A stretch of 64,000 nt of DNA from JAHEFT01 sp963766195 (GTDB lineage Bacteria; Pseudomonadota; Gammaproteobacteria; Xanthomonadales; SZUA-36): contig CAVXYY010000012.1 in the NCBI GenBank assembly GCA_963766195.1, forward strand, positions 62,001 to 126,000. Direction: 5' to 3'. Each line of letters starts with the position of its first letter. Position 1 is the stretch's first letter. Both the position numbers and the translations under genes were made by a program. Below the pieces are notes generated by a model, which saw only the letters and a list, made by a program, of their open reading frames with translations, searched no databases and was not told where the DNA came from. Below are positions 18,440-27,918 of this stretch, in pieces.

Positions 18440-18938
18440 TTAGCCGCCCTCTTCCCGGAAAGCATGGTTCTTCAGCCAGAATTCGGCGGCGTCCAGGGCC
18501 TGCGTCAACTCCTCATCAGGAGGCGCAGGTGTCGTATTTGCCCGGTAAGCAAGCCAATCGAGAGTCACGCCAGCGCCGGCCCCAAACCGGTCAGTTCCCG
18601 CGCTCTCGTCGAGGAATTGATGCCAGGCGGTTCCGCTCAGGGACGCCACCTGCTCGCGCGGCCATGCTGCCAGGGCGGCTCGCTTGACCAGGCCGGGCAG
18701 GCGCTGCATGGAATCTCCGGTTTTACTCTGTCGAATCAGGGCCAGTTCCGCCAGGGCCTGCCGCCGGTAGCGATTCCGGTTTCGGGCATTCCAGCCGCGA
18801 ACGGACAGGACAGCCAGCGCAATCGCCAGGACCGTGGCCAGCACGTACCAGCCGGGCGCCGGTGGCCACCAGGGTATCGCGTCCCGGCAGAACAATGTCA
18901 TTCAGGTTCTGCAGGCTGCCGGCGTCATTCACGGGCAT
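18440..18938 (-). CDS. DUF4381 membrane protein (frameshift near 18880)
   Basis: A small inner-membrane protein typical of moxR/bat operons. The start ATG at 18938 encodes MPVNDAGSLQNLNDIVLPG, matching the usual 'L.DI.LP' opening of DUF4381. The continuation IPWWPPAPGWYVLATVLAIALA, the signature tryptophan-proline stretch plus membrane helix, is in another frame, so a single indel near 18880 splits the gene. The cytosolic remainder includes the conserved ALAAWPREQVASLSG region. Only 3 bp separate it from the VWA gene downstream and 4 bp from DUF58 upstream. Confidence 0.82.
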
Positions 18939-18942
18939 TCAC

Positions 18943-19910
18943 TCACCACCCGTGATCCCCCAGGCGTTCCCGCACCTGCTCCAGTACAGGAGCCGCCGTG
19001 TGCACCGGGATCAGCGGAATGGCATGACGCCTCGAGGTTGCTTTCATTCGATTCAAGCGCCGCTGGAAATCCTGGCTGAAGGCCTCCCTCAATGATTTCT
19101 CGGCGGTGTTGAATTCCAGCTCGGATGAACCGTCTGAAAAAACCAGCCGCCCGGCTTCGGGCAGGGCTTGCTCCAACGGATCGATAGATAAAAACAGAAA
19201 TCACATCGTTGTGTTCGGTCAGCCGCGTGACGTACTTGCGGGTCGCCTCGTCAATACCCGATCCATCACCCACCAGGCAAACCAGGCAATCATGGCGAGC
19301 CAGGGACGCTACCCGCTCGAGGGCCCGGTTGAGCATGCGGGGTTCCGGGCGGATGCCCGAACGTGCATTCAGCGCATGATTCATAGTGATCACTCGCTTG
19401 AGAATTTGCGCAACCCGTTCCTCGCTGCGCTGTGGCGGGATGACCCGGATTTCTGAATCATCAAAAATCACTGCGCCGACGCGGTCTCCCTGCGAAAGCA
19501 CCCGCCAGGCCGCAACGGCGGTCGCTTCTGCCGCCACAACCGATTTCATCTTCCAGCGTGAACCGAAAAACATGGACATTCGCTGGTCAACCAGCAACCA
19601 GACCGTCCGGTCTTTTTCCTCGGTGTAGATGCGCACGTGGGGTTTGTGGGTCCGCGCCGTGACCTTCCAGTCGATATTGCGGGTATCGTCACCGGGCAGA
19701 TAGCCACGTAACTCTTCGAAATTCAAACCCCGCCCGCGCAAACGCGAGGCATGGCGGCCACTCAGAATGCTGTGAATGGGCTGGCGAGGCAGAAAACTGA
19801 AACCCGATGCCTTGAAGCGCAGCCGCATCAACTCGTCCAGGCTGGCGTAGACCCTGGCCTGGCCTTCGGGGGCCGGCTGTCTTTTTTCGCATGGGCGTGT
19901 ATTGCGACAT
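18943..19910 (-). CDS. DUF58-domain protein (two frameshifts)
   Basis: A protein of about 320 residues with the DUF58 signature GRGLNFEELRGYLPGDDTRNIDW (GDDTRNIDWK) and a VWA-like C-terminal half (WLLVDQRMSMFFG). The N-terminus encoded from 19910 (MSQYTPMRKK) joins the conserved PEGQARVYASLDEL only if one C is removed from a run of five near 19870. The C-terminal LVFSDGSSELEF part is again in a different frame, with a break near 19180. It lies between moxR and DUF4381 and probably links the ATPase to the VWA complex. Confidence 0.85.
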
Positions 19911-19918
19911 GAAAAACC

Positions 19919-20896
19919 TCAGGCAACCGCAACCTGTTTCAGTATTTCATCAATGACATCATTCGCCGAGATGCCGTCGGCACTGGCGTCATAGCTCAAT
20001 TTCAGGCGGTGGCGAATCACGCTGTGGCAAATCGCACGGACGTCATCGGGCAACACCGCATCACGGCCATCCAGCCAGGCATGGGCCCGCGCGCACTTGT
20101 CCAGGGCGATGCCACCGCGGGGGCTGATGCCGACGTGAATCCAGCGGGCCAATATCTCGCTGTAGCGATCCGGATAGCGCGTGGCGAATACCAGGTCCAC
20201 GATGTATTTTTCGATGGCAGGGCTCACGGCAACCCTGTGGATCTCTTCGCGGGCAGCGAAAACTACACTCTGCGCTATCGGCTCTGGCCCGCTACCGGTC
20301 ACCGCCGCATCCTCTTCCCCGCGGACCAGCCGGATGATCTGTGCTTCGGATGCCTCGTCCGGGTAATCGATATAGATGTGCATCAGGAAGCGATCCATTT
20401 GTGCTTCCGGCAAAGGATAAGTGCCTTCCTGCTCAATCGGGTTTTGCGTGGCCATCACCATGAACAGGTCCGGCATTTTATGAGAGGTCCCCGAAACCGT
20501 AACCTGGCGTTCTTCCATTGCTTCAAGCAAAGCAGCCTGCACCTTGGCGGGCGCCCGGTTGATTTCATCGGCCAGCACGATGTTGGCAAAAATCGGACCG
20601 GCTTCGAAACGGAACCTGGGCTCCCCTGCCTCGGTGTACAACACCTCGTTTCCGGTAATATCCGAAGGCAGCAAATCCGGCGTGAACTGGATGCGGGAAA
20701 AGTCCGCGTCCATGTTTTTCGCCAGACCCTTGACCGCCCGGGTTTTGGCCAGGCCGGGAAGGCCTTCCATCAGTACATTGCCATTGGCCAGCAAGCCGAT
20801 GACCAGGTTTTTGACAACGTCCTCCTGCCCGATGATGGAGGCGGACATGCGTTGCTGCAGTTCTTTGATCGAGTCCAGAGGGTTCATGTTTTCCAA
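19919..20896 (-). CDS. MoxR-family AAA+ ATPase
   Basis: A 325-residue AAA+ ATPase, first gene of the bat operon. Walker A is GLPGLAKT, Walker B is VLADEIN, and sensor 1 (MATQNPIEQEGTYPLPEAQMDRF) is the diagnostic MoxR block. MoxR ATPases act as chaperones that load or activate VWA-domain partners, and two VWA genes follow in the same operon. It is separated from the DUF58 gene by 8 bp. The frame is intact and the start ATG is preceded by a purine-rich GGAAAA stretch. Confidence 0.94.
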   Translation of the reverse strand: MENMNPLDSIKELQQRMSASIIGQEDVVKNLVIGLLANGNVLMEGLPGLAKTRAVKGLAKNMDADFSRIQFTPDLLPSDITGNEVLYTEAGEPRFRFEAGPIFANIVLADEINRAPAKVQAALLEAMEERQVTVSGTSHKMPDLFMVMATQNPIEQEGTYPLPEAQMDRFLMHIYIDYPDEASEAQIIRLVRGEEDAAVTGSGPEPIAQSVVFAAREEIHRVAVSPAIEKYIVDLVFATRYPDRYSEILARWIHVGISPRGGIALDKCARAHAWLDGRDAVLPDDVRAICHSVIRHRLKLSYDASADGISANDVIDEILKQVAVA

Positions 20897-20971
20897 TATC
20901 CGGCAGGTGTGCGGACATGATAAGAAAAAACCCGGTGTGTTAAAAGCCGGCGGCCCGGGCCACGCGGTACT

Positions 20972-21605
20972 TTAGCTATCGTCGCCACCGTGATGGTGGT
21001 GCTGCGCATGGCCACCATGAACATGTTCGCGGTGGACCAGGCTGTGGATGATCGTACCGACGATGACGCCCTGCACCGCGGAGATCACTGGTATCGTCGG
21101 TATAGGGCAGCAGCCACTCGGAAAATTCGAAGCCGACAATCGTAGCCGCCGCCATCGCAAATAACGTCGCCCAGGCGATCCGGTCGCCGAATACCGGCTG
21201 CATGATCAGCCAGAGCATCAGGCCCATTCCAAAACGGTGCAGAATGATCGCAGCCGCCAGCCCTCCACCGGCTCGCAATTCACTGCCCGCCAGTCCCGCC
21301 CCGTCAAGCACCGCGTGCAACAACAGGCCGATCAGCGCCACGTAAAGGCTGAGCAAGTGCAGGGTTTCCGCCGCCCGCCGGATGACGCGCTCCAGCAGGC
21401 CCGGCAACAGGTAGCCGACAAAAAGCCAGGCCGGCGCATACCATCCCAGCGGTTCAATGATGTCCGGTATCAGCAGTACGACAACCAGCAGCACCAGGAT
21501 CACCACGATGACCCGGTCCAGCGTTCTGGCCAGGGGGTGGGAGCTGCTCACCCACTGAAAAAGCAGCGGGCCCGCGAACAGCGTGATCAGTGACAGCAAC
21601 AGCAA
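20972..21605 (-). CDS. ZIP-like integral membrane protein with histidine-rich tail (frameshift near 21090)
   Basis: A polytopic membrane protein of about 210 residues with six or more hydrophobic spans. The segments LLHAVLDGAGLAG and LHRFGMGLMLW recall the HNxxDG and HExPHE helices of ZIP zinc permeases, although the match is loose. The last helix EFSEWLLPYTDDTS continues in another frame as VISAVQGVIVGTIIHSL, ending in a histidine-rich tail (HVHGGHAQHHHHGGDD) that would bind metals. One indel near 21090 explains the split. A metal-transport role is an inference. It is monocistronic and lies downstream of the moxR promoter region on the same strand. Confidence 0.6.
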
Positions 21606-21701
21606 GTCAGGTCTCCGGGCACATCCAGATTCAAGTCGCAGATACTAGCACGCGATCCCAATGTTGGTACTATAGACCTCACCTAACCGACCTGAGAGCC
21701 A

Positions 21702-22337
21702 ATGGATACGACGCCCATTGAGTCCATGATCGCAAAACTTTGTGCTGAAAATGACACAGAGCCGGAGCTGCACGATCTGCTTGCGGTCGTGGCCGAGCGC
21801 GAGGGCGTCAAAGCCAAACCGGAAGACCTGGAGCTGGGAGTCCGTTTTGTCAGCGCCTATATCGAACAGGTGCCTTACATGATGAAAGTCGCCTGGACCT
21901 CGGCCCTCAACGTCGGGCTGCAGTCACAGATGCAGAAAATCCTGGACATGGTCGAGTCTTACTGGATCGAGGGCGACGATATAATCCCCGACGAACTGGG
22001 GACCATCGGCCTGCTCGACGATGCCTACTGTTCACTGACCTCGCTGCAATCAGTATCAGACCACTACCGCCTGCAGACCGGAAAACACCTGTTCCCGAGC
22101 GACCTGGGCGCGGCGAACCGGGCGATGCGCAAGATCATCGGCGAACCCTACGCTTCCGAACTCGACCGCATCGTGATCCGGACCATGACTGAAACCGGCT
22201 TGATCGAAGCCGTCAAGTCGATGGCCAGTGAAGAAAAACGACTGAACTTTTCCTCCAACAGCACCATCTGGAACCACGGTCCGGCCGGCACGTTCGACGT
22301 TGCCGACCTGGAAAGACTCGGCCTGTTCGAAAACTGA
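21702..22337 (+). CDS. Conserved protein, possible YkvA (DUF1232)-like segment
   Basis: A 211-residue, acidic, probably cytosolic protein. The stretch IIPDELGTIGLLDDAYCSL resembles the DUF1232/YkvA motif (IPD...G..DD), but the rest is not a match I can name. It begins with ATG after a short gap from the divergent ZIP-like gene. A REP pair starts 3 bp after its stop codon. Function unknown. Confidence 0.65.
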   Translation: MDTTPIESMIAKLCAENDTEPELHDLLAVVAEREGVKAKPEDLELGVRFVSAYIEQVPYMMKVAWTSALNVGLQSQMQKILDMVESYWIEGDDIIPDELGTIGLLDDAYCSLTSLQSVSDHYRLQTGKHLFPSDLGAANRAMRKIIGEPYASELDRIVIRTMTETGLIEAVKSMASEEKRLNFSSNSTIWNHGPAGTFDVADLERLGLFEN

Positions 22338-22339
22338 GT

Positions 22340-22427
22340 GTAGGAGCGGATTTATCCGCGAAAAATACGTGACAGCGATCCCGATATCCCGATTCTTGAA
22401 ATCATTCGCGGATAAATCCGCTCCTAC
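22340..22427. repeat. REP pair (BIME-like)
   Basis: Two inverted GTAGGAGCGGATTTATCCGCG units face each other. The right-hand unit's outer GTAG (minus strand) contains the TAG stop codon of pepQ. Confidence 0.9.
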
Positions 22428-23767
22428 AAACCTGCAAACGCCTTGCGCGTCAGGTTCTCACAGCCGGTTTCGGTCACATGCACATTATCCTCGATCCGGA
22501 TTCCGCCGTAAGGCGCCAGTTCATCGACCTTGTCCCAGTTGATCACCGCCGGGTCTCTTTGCTCCCGCCAACCACGTAACAGCGGCTCGATAAAATAGAG
22601 CCCGGGTTCTATGGTCAGCACGTTCCCCGCCTCGAGCACGCGGGTCAGGCGCAAGTAGGGATGGCCCTCCGGCCGGGGAATCGGGCAGCCGGTGTTGTCG
22701 ATCAACCCGGCGACGTCGTGGGTTTGCAGCCCGAGAAAATGGCCCAGACCGTGGGGATAAAAGACACTGCTCAGGCCGGTTTCGACTGCTTCTTCCGCAC
22801 TGACCGTGATGATGCCGAATGACTCGAGCAAACCGGCGATCTGCCGGTGGGCATGCAGGTGCAGTTGCTTGTAATCCAGCCCGGCGCGGACCAGGGCCGT
22901 CAGCTCCTGCTGCATTGAATCCATCTGCGCCACCAGGTCGGCAAACACTCCCGGCTCGCCGGCATAGGTTCGCGTGATGTCGGACGCATAGGCATTCACC
23001 GTGCAGCCCGCGTCAATCAGGAACGAACGGGACTGCTCCGGCGGCTGCTGCTCCCTGCCCTGGTAATGGAGAACGGACCCGTGTGAATTCAGGGCCACGA
23101 TGTTGTTGTAAGGAAGCTGCGCGTCCGAATGCCCGCAGGCCGCCAGGTAGCGCAAGTGGATGTTGAATTCCGATTCGCCTTTACGGAAGGCGCGCTCCGC
23201 TTCAACGTGAGCGCGGGCGGCCAGGCGGGCCGATGTTTCGATGCAAGCGACTTCGTAAGGGGTTTTGCGGGTGCGTGAGACATGAATCTGGTCAACCAGC
23301 CCCTTCGGGTTCACCTGCTCTTCCGCGAATACTCCCGCCAGTGAAGGGGAGTCTCCAATGGCAGCCAGGTCGCCCGGGTCCAGCCCTTCCTCCTTCAGGC
23401 GGCTTGCCAGCGCGTTACGCCAGTCGCCGGGGTTGCGCACGACCTCCAGGTCATACAGGTCGGCCCAGTAAGACTCCGGGTCAGCCGGCGCCAGGTACCA
23501 GTAGTCAACGGGCTGGTAGTAAAACAGCGCCGGGCGTTTGCCGGGAATGATCAGCAGAGCACTGTCCGCGTGCCGGGTCAACGGCAGCCAGGAGAGAAAA
23601 TGGGGGTTGGGTCGAAACGCATATTCGTAATCGTCAAGAAAACTGTGGATCGGGGAACCCGAATGCACCAGCGCCGCCGAAATATTCTCGGCGGCAAGCG
23701 CCTTTTCCCAGCGCTTTTGCACCTCATTGACATGGTCGGCGTAGAGGGATCGATAATTCTGTTCCAT
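22424..23767 (-). CDS. pepQ: Xaa-Pro dipeptidase
   Basis: A 447-residue M24 metallopeptidase that removes N-terminal residues from Xaa-Pro dipeptides in the cytosol; the length matches gammaproteobacterial PepQ. The metal ligands are visible in order: Asp in LIDAGCTVNAYASD and SDITRTY, His in HGLGHFLG, Glu in LTIEPG, and Glu in RIEDNV. The TAG stop codon lies inside the GTAG foot of a REP element. The start ATG overlaps no other gene, and cysS diverges about 80 bp upstream. The frame is intact. Confidence 0.94.
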   Translation of the reverse strand: MEQNYRSLYADHVNEVQKRWEKALAAENISAALVHSGSPIHSFLDDYEYAFRPNPHFLSWLPLTRHADSALLIIPGKRPALFYYQPVDYWYLAPADPESYWADLYDLEVVRNPGDWRNALASRLKEEGLDPGDLAAIGDSPSLAGVFAEEQVNPKGLVDQIHVSRTRKTPYEVACIETSARLAARAHVEAERAFRKGESEFNIHLRYLAACGHSDAQLPYNNIVALNSHGSVLHYQGREQQPPEQSRSFLIDAGCTVNAYASDITRTYAGEPGVFADLVAQMDSMQQELTALVRAGLDYKQLHLHAHRQIAGLLESFGIITVSAEEAVETGLSSVFYPHGLGHFLGLQTHDVAGLIDNTGCPIPRPEGHPYLRLTRVLEAGNVLTIEPGLYFIEPLLRGWREQRDPAVINWDKVDELAPYGGIRIEDNVHVTETGCENLTRKAFAGL

Positions 23768-23847
23768 TTTGTACCTGCAAAATTGTTAAAATGACGGGCT
23801 TTGGCGCACTGTAAGCCGCAAAACCGCTAACCGCAACGAGAAAGGCC

Positions 23848-25233
23848 GTGACCATACGAATTTACAACACCCTGAACCGTGAAAAACAGGTATTCGAACC
23901 ACTCGATCCGAAGCGGGTGACGATGTATGTCTGCGGACCCACAGTATACAACTACGCGCACATCGGCAACGCCCGGCCGGCAGTCATTTTCGACCTGCTG
24001 TACCGCCTGCTGAAACTCGAATACAAAACGGTTGTTTACGCCCGCAACATCACCGACGTCGACGACAAGATCAACGAGGCGGCCGCCCAGCTGGGGGTAC
24101 CCATTTCCGAAATATCCTCGAAATATGCCGATGCCTACCACGCCGACATGGCAGCGATCGGCGCCGGCCTGCCGACCATCGAACCCCGCGCGACCGCTCA
24201 CATCGCACAGATGCTCGACATGATTCAACGCCTGCTCGAGGCAGGCCATGCCTACGAGGCGGAAGGCCACGTATTGTTCGATATCGAATCATTCACGGGT
24301 TACGGGGCCCTGTCGGGCCGCGACATGCACGAAATGGAAGCGGGTTCGCGCGTGGAAATTGCGCCGTTCAAAAAACACCCCGGGGATTTCGTGCTCTGGA
24401 AACCATCCGCCGACCCGCAACCCGGCTGGGAAAGCCCGTGGGGTTGGGGCCGGCCCGGCTGGCACCTTGAGTGCTCCGTGATGGCCGAAACCCACCTCGG
24501 CGAGACCATCGACATACACGGCGGCGGACAGGACCTGGTGTTTCCCCACCACGAAAATGAAATCGCCCAGAGCATGTGCTCGCACGGCGGTCATCCGTTT
24601 GCCCGCTACTGGATGCACAACGGCTTCGTCACGGTCGAAAAGCGCAAGATGTCAAAGTCCCTGGGCAATACCCTGGTCGTGCATGAACTGCTGAAAAACC
24701 ACCCGGGTGAAGTGCTTCGGTATCTCCTGCTCAGCGCCCATTACCGCCAACCGCTCGACTGGTCCGAACAGGAACTCGAACGTGCGCGGAAGACGCTGGA
24801 CCGCCTGTATGGCGTGCTGCGGACTGCCGACGGCCGGTTCGGCCCGTTCCAGGCTGACCCGCGACCGGGCGACGCCTTTGTCGAAGCCCTGAGCGATGAC
24901 CTGAATACCCCGGTGGCGCTGGCCGAGTTCAACCGCGTGGCGCGGGAACTGGCCCGCGCAGAGACCCGCGAAGCAGCCCAAAAAGCTGCCGGGGAATTGC
25001 TCGCCGATGCCGGCATGATCGGCCTGCTGCAGTCCAACCCGGCGGACTGGTTCAGCGCCGGCACGGAGGATTCCGACAGCATCCGGATTGAAGCTTTGAT
25101 TGAGAAACGTAACCAGGCGCGGGCCGCGCGCGACTTTGCTGCAGCCGATGCGATCCGTAACGAATTGACGGATATGGGCGTCGTGCTGGAAGATTCGGAC
25201 GGCGTGACCCGCTGGCGCCGCAAGGACGCCTGA
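23848..25233 (+). CDS. cysS: Cysteinyl-tRNA synthetase
   Basis: A 461-residue class I aminoacyl-tRNA synthetase. The GTG start at 23848 gives MTIRIYNTL, the standard N-terminus. Zinc and ATP-binding motifs are in place: YVCGPTVYNYAHIGNARP (HIGH variant HIGN), the second zinc Cys in HLECSVM, the zinc His and Glu in HHENEIAQS, and KMSKS at KRKMSKSLGN. The C-terminal DALR-like helical domain ends near RRKDA. The frame is intact. sufE starts 5 bp after the stop codon, so the two genes probably share a transcript. Confidence 0.97.
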   Translation: MTIRIYNTLNREKQVFEPLDPKRVTMYVCGPTVYNYAHIGNARPAVIFDLLYRLLKLEYKTVVYARNITDVDDKINEAAAQLGVPISEISSKYADAYHADMAAIGAGLPTIEPRATAHIAQMLDMIQRLLEAGHAYEAEGHVLFDIESFTGYGALSGRDMHEMEAGSRVEIAPFKKHPGDFVLWKPSADPQPGWESPWGWGRPGWHLECSVMAETHLGETIDIHGGGQDLVFPHHENEIAQSMCSHGGHPFARYWMHNGFVTVEKRKMSKSLGNTLVVHELLKNHPGEVLRYLLLSAHYRQPLDWSEQELERARKTLDRLYGVLRTADGRFGPFQADPRPGDAFVEALSDDLNTPVALAEFNRVARELARAETREAAQKAAGELLADAGMIGLLQSNPADWFSAGTEDSDSIRIEALIEKRNQARAARDFAAADAIRNELTDMGVVLEDSDGVTRWRRKDA

Positions 25234-25238
25234 GCAAA

Positions 25239-25673
25239 ATGATGAGTGGTTCAAACGCAATTCCGCACGACCCGGCTGCCGTCCAGGACGAGATCATCAG
25301 TTCCTTCAGCCTGTTCCCGGAATGGCTGGACCGTTACCAGTACCTGATCGACCTGGGACGCAAACTGCCGGCACTGAAAGACGATGAAAAAACCGAGGAC
25401 AAGCTGCTCGCCGGTTGCCAGTCCCAGGTATGGCTTCACCTCGAGGGCGACGCGGAACAGGTCATCATCCGCGCCAACAGCGACGCCGCCATCGTTTCCG
25501 GCCTGATTGCGCTGCTGATCAACGTGTACTCCGGTTGCAGCGCCCGGCAAATCGTGGAAACCGAACCTTACTTCATCGCCGAAATCGGCCTGGCCAAGCA
25601 CCTGTCCCCGACCCGCGCAAACGGCTTGCACGCCATGCTCGAGGCCATCAAAGGCTACGCAGCAGTCTCCTGA
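25239..25673 (+). CDS. sufE: SufE-family cysteine desulfuration protein
   Basis: A 144-residue sulfur acceptor that relays sulfane sulfur from a cysteine desulfurase to an Fe-S scaffold. The catalytic cysteine is in LLAGCQSQVW, in the loop typical of SufE/CsdE, followed by SGLIALLINVYSGC. It follows cysS after 5 bp. No desulfurase gene is in the window, so SufE cannot be distinguished from CsdE by context. The frame is intact. Confidence 0.92.
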   Translation: MMSGSNAIPHDPAAVQDEIISSFSLFPEWLDRYQYLIDLGRKLPALKDDEKTEDKLLAGCQSQVWLHLEGDAEQVIIRANSDAAIVSGLIALLINVYSGCSARQIVETEPYFIAEIGLAKHLSPTRANGLHAMLEAIKGYAAVS

Positions 25674-25674
25674 C

Positions 25675-25780
25675 GTAGGAGCGAATTCATTCGCGATTTG
25701 TTGTGGCTTTATCTGCGAATACCCATTGAAACCTGTCGCGGATAAATCTAAAACCTATCGCGGATAAATCCGCTCCAACA
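25675..25780. repeat. REP cluster after sufE
   Basis: One plus-oriented GTAGGAGCGAATTCATTCGCG unit, then a decayed copy and a minus-oriented unit ending CGCTCCAAC. It begins 2 bp after the sufE stop. Confidence 0.85.
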
Positions 25781-25812
25781 AAAGAAAGCCCCGCCGAAGC
25801 GGGGCTTTCTTT
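25781..25812. terminator. Bidirectional intrinsic terminator between sufE and ompA
   Basis: A perfect hairpin, AAAGAAAGCCCCGC and its complement around a CGAA loop. It has A- and T-runs on both flanks, suited to terminating both convergent transcripts. Confidence 0.85.
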
Positions 25813-25830
25813 CCCAGGAGGGTAATCGCC

Positions 25831-26898
25831 TTAGCGGTCGAGAACGATAAGTTCTACCCGGCGATTTTCTGCACGTCCTGCATCCGTGTCATTGCTGGCC
25901 ACCGGCTGCGATTCGCCGTAACCCTTGGCGCTCAGTCGGCTGGCTTTTACGCCCTTGCTGACAAGGTAATCCTTGACGGCGTCTGCGCGGCGCATCGAGA
26001 GCGCCTGGTTGTAAGCCTCGGTACCGACGCTGTCGGTGTGACCGGCTACTTCAACCACTACGCGTTCGTGCTTGTCCAGCAGAGCGGCGGCCTGGTTCAG
26101 AACCGCGATGGCTTCCGGCTTCAAGGTGGATTTATCGAAGTCGAAGTAAACGCCATCCAGCGATATGACCGCTTCTACTTCGCAGCCGTCCAGGTCAACC
26201 ACGGCGCCCGGCCGTGTGTTCGGGCATTTGTCACGCTCGTTTGGTACGCCGTCACCATCAAGATCCGGGTTCGGCGGCGGAGCTGCCGGCGCCGCTGCTG
26301 GCGGCGGTGGCGGTGGCGGTGGTGCTGCCTTGCCGCCAAAATCGAAGCTCAGGCCGGCAGTCCAGATCCAGTCGCCGTAGCTCGCGGAAGAAGGCTGCGT
26401 CATATCGTCACCGTCGACGCGGTAAAGAACCTGCAGGCGACCGCTCAGGTGCTTGTTAAACTGGCCGATCAGGCCCACGCCCATGCTGGCTGAAAGAGCC
26501 GAACCGGTATCGCTTACGTTCGCGTGCCTGAGTGATCCCAGGCCAACAGCGAGAAAGGGTCGAACGTTTGCATTGCCGATGTAATAACGGCCCATGCCGC
26601 CCCAGTTCCTGAGTTTCCACTGGTCATAGGTTGAACCCGGGACCGCAGTCTGGGATTCTTTCCACGTGCCGGAAAACTGGTCGAATTCAAGATCCAGGCT
26701 CAGATTGTTTCCGAAGAACCTGCCGAAGCCCACTCCCCAAAACACGTCGTTGTTACGCATGTTCCGGTCGTTATCCAGGTTGATTGTGCCGAACTGGCCG
26801 GTAACGTGCCAGGGCTGGTCACCGTCAGCGGCAACGCTGAACGAACTCAGCGCCATCGCGGCGGCTGCAAGACTTAATACCAAGTTTCTTTTTTTCAC
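25831..26898 (-). CDS. OmpA-family outer-membrane protein with TSP3-like calcium repeat
   Basis: A 355-residue porin-like protein. After the signal peptide (LVLSLAAAAMALSSFSVAA) comes an 8-strand barrel-like region (residues about 25-195), a proline-rich linker with an eight-proline run, a thrombospondin-3-like repeat (NPDLDGDGVPNERDKCP) and the peptidoglycan-binding OmpA domain (VEVAGHTDSVGTEAYN, then NRRVELI). It anchors the outer membrane to peptidoglycan. The gene is monocistronic; a terminator lies downstream. The frame is intact. Confidence 0.93.
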   Translation of the reverse strand: MKKRNLVLSLAAAAMALSSFSVAADGDQPWHVTGQFGTINLDNDRNMRNNDVFWGVGFGRFFGNNLSLDLEFDQFSGTWKESQTAVPGSTYDQWKLRNWGGMGRYYIGNANVRPFLAVGLGSLRHANVSDTGSALSASMGVGLIGQFNKHLSGRLQVLYRVDGDDMTQPSSASYGDWIWTAGLSFDFGGKAAPPPPPPPPAAAPAAPPPNPDLDGDGVPNERDKCPNTRPGAVVDLDGCEVEAVISLDGVYFDFDKSTLKPEAIAVLNQAAALLDKHERVVVEVAGHTDSVGTEAYNQALSMRRADAVKDYLVSKGVKASRLSAKGYGESQPVASNDTDAGRAENRRVELIVLDR

Positions 26899-27109
26899 GT
26901 AACGCCCTCCTACAAAGCATCACAATTTTTAAGTACTGCCCGGATCGAAAGGCAGAAGACAGAATCCAGCTAGTATCATACGGCATTCTGAACGATTTGT
27001 TAACAAATCATTAAAAGAAAGCGGAAGAAATAAAGCTGTTTCGTAATCCAGGTCAAATGCCGGCCGCCGGCAGTTTTAGCGGCAAAGAACCGCCCTGGTG
27101 CAGTCGGGC

Positions 27110-27538
27110 CTAGCGAACCTCGCCGAGTTGCTTTTGCCGCAGTTCCCAACGCTCCTGGGCATCCAGGCACAGGGTCGCGATGGGCCGTGCTTCCAGCCGG
27201 TCCAGGCCAATTTCCTCGCCCGTCTCTTCGCAGTAACCGTAGTCGCCCTCTTCGAGCCGGATCAGTGCCTTGTCGATCTTGCGAATCAATTTCCGGTAAC
27301 GGTCACGGGTTCTCAACTCCAGGCTGTTTTCCGTTTCACGCGTAGCGCGCTCGGCCTCGTCGCCAACGTCCCGGACTTCAGATTGCAGGTGATTGATGGT
27401 TTCCCTGGATTCTTCGACAAGCTCTTCCCGCCAGGACAGCAGTTTCTGGCGAAAATATTCCTGCTGCCGTTCGCTCATGTACTTTTCACTTTTTTTCGGC
27501 TTGTAGCCTTTCTTCAAAACAACGCGATCAGATGCCAT
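27110..27538 (-). CDS. dksA: DksA-family transcription factor of the zinc-independent type
   Basis: A 142-residue RNA polymerase secondary-channel regulator that works with ppGpp. The coiled-coil arm and the tip region (DVGDEAERATRE, with the conserved Asp) are present. In E. coli DksA four cysteines bind zinc; here the C-terminal knuckle reads YCEETG and LCLDAQ, so each CxxC has lost one cysteine (CxxT and CxxA). That pattern is known from the zinc-independent DksA2 of Pseudomonas aeruginosa. The frame is intact and the gene appears monocistronic. Confidence 0.9.
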   Translation of the reverse strand: MASDRVVLKKGYKPKKSEKYMSERQQEYFRQKLLSWREELVEESRETINHLQSEVRDVGDEAERATRETENSLELRTRDRYRKLIRKIDKALIRLEEGDYGYCEETGEEIGLDRLEARPIATLCLDAQERWELRQKQLGEVR

Positions 27539-27708
27539 CGTGCTAAGCTACTCCTTGCTGATGTTATTTTCGGGCTTTTTACAACCAGTTGATTTTTATA
27601 GCATTTATAAAATGACAGGTTTTGCCCAAAAATGAAATTGCAACGTTATAGCTGAACTTTACGCCGACGGCAAGCTTTCCGGGAAATTAAAGGAACCTCT
27701 GACTGACT

Positions 27709-27918
27709 ATGTCCAGGCTGTTACAACTGCTGATCCGGGCCTACCAACTGCTGTTGAGCCCGTTTCTCGGCAACCATTGCCGGTTCACGCCAAGTTGCTC
27801 ACAATACGCGACTGAAGCCATCGCCAAATACGGCGCCTTGCGCGGAACCTGGCTTGCCGTTAAACGGATTGGACGCTGCCATCCCCTGTGTGACGGTGGC
27901 TATGACCCGGTACCCTGA
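27709..27918 (+). CDS. yidD: YidD membrane protein insertion efficiency factor
   Basis: A 69-residue protein with the complete YidD signature: YQLLLSPFLG..CRFTPSCSQYA near the start, then the GTWLAVKRIGRCHPLCDGGYDPVP ending (GRCHP, GGYDPVP). It helps YidC insert membrane proteins. It is usually found in the rpmH-rnpA-yidD-yidC operon, but here it stands alone and its stop TGA overlaps the ATG of pyrC (TGATG), which suggests translational coupling. Confidence 0.93.
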   Translation: MSRLLQLLIRAYQLLLSPFLGNHCRFTPSCSQYATEAIAKYGALRGTWLAVKRIGRCHPLCDGGYDPVP

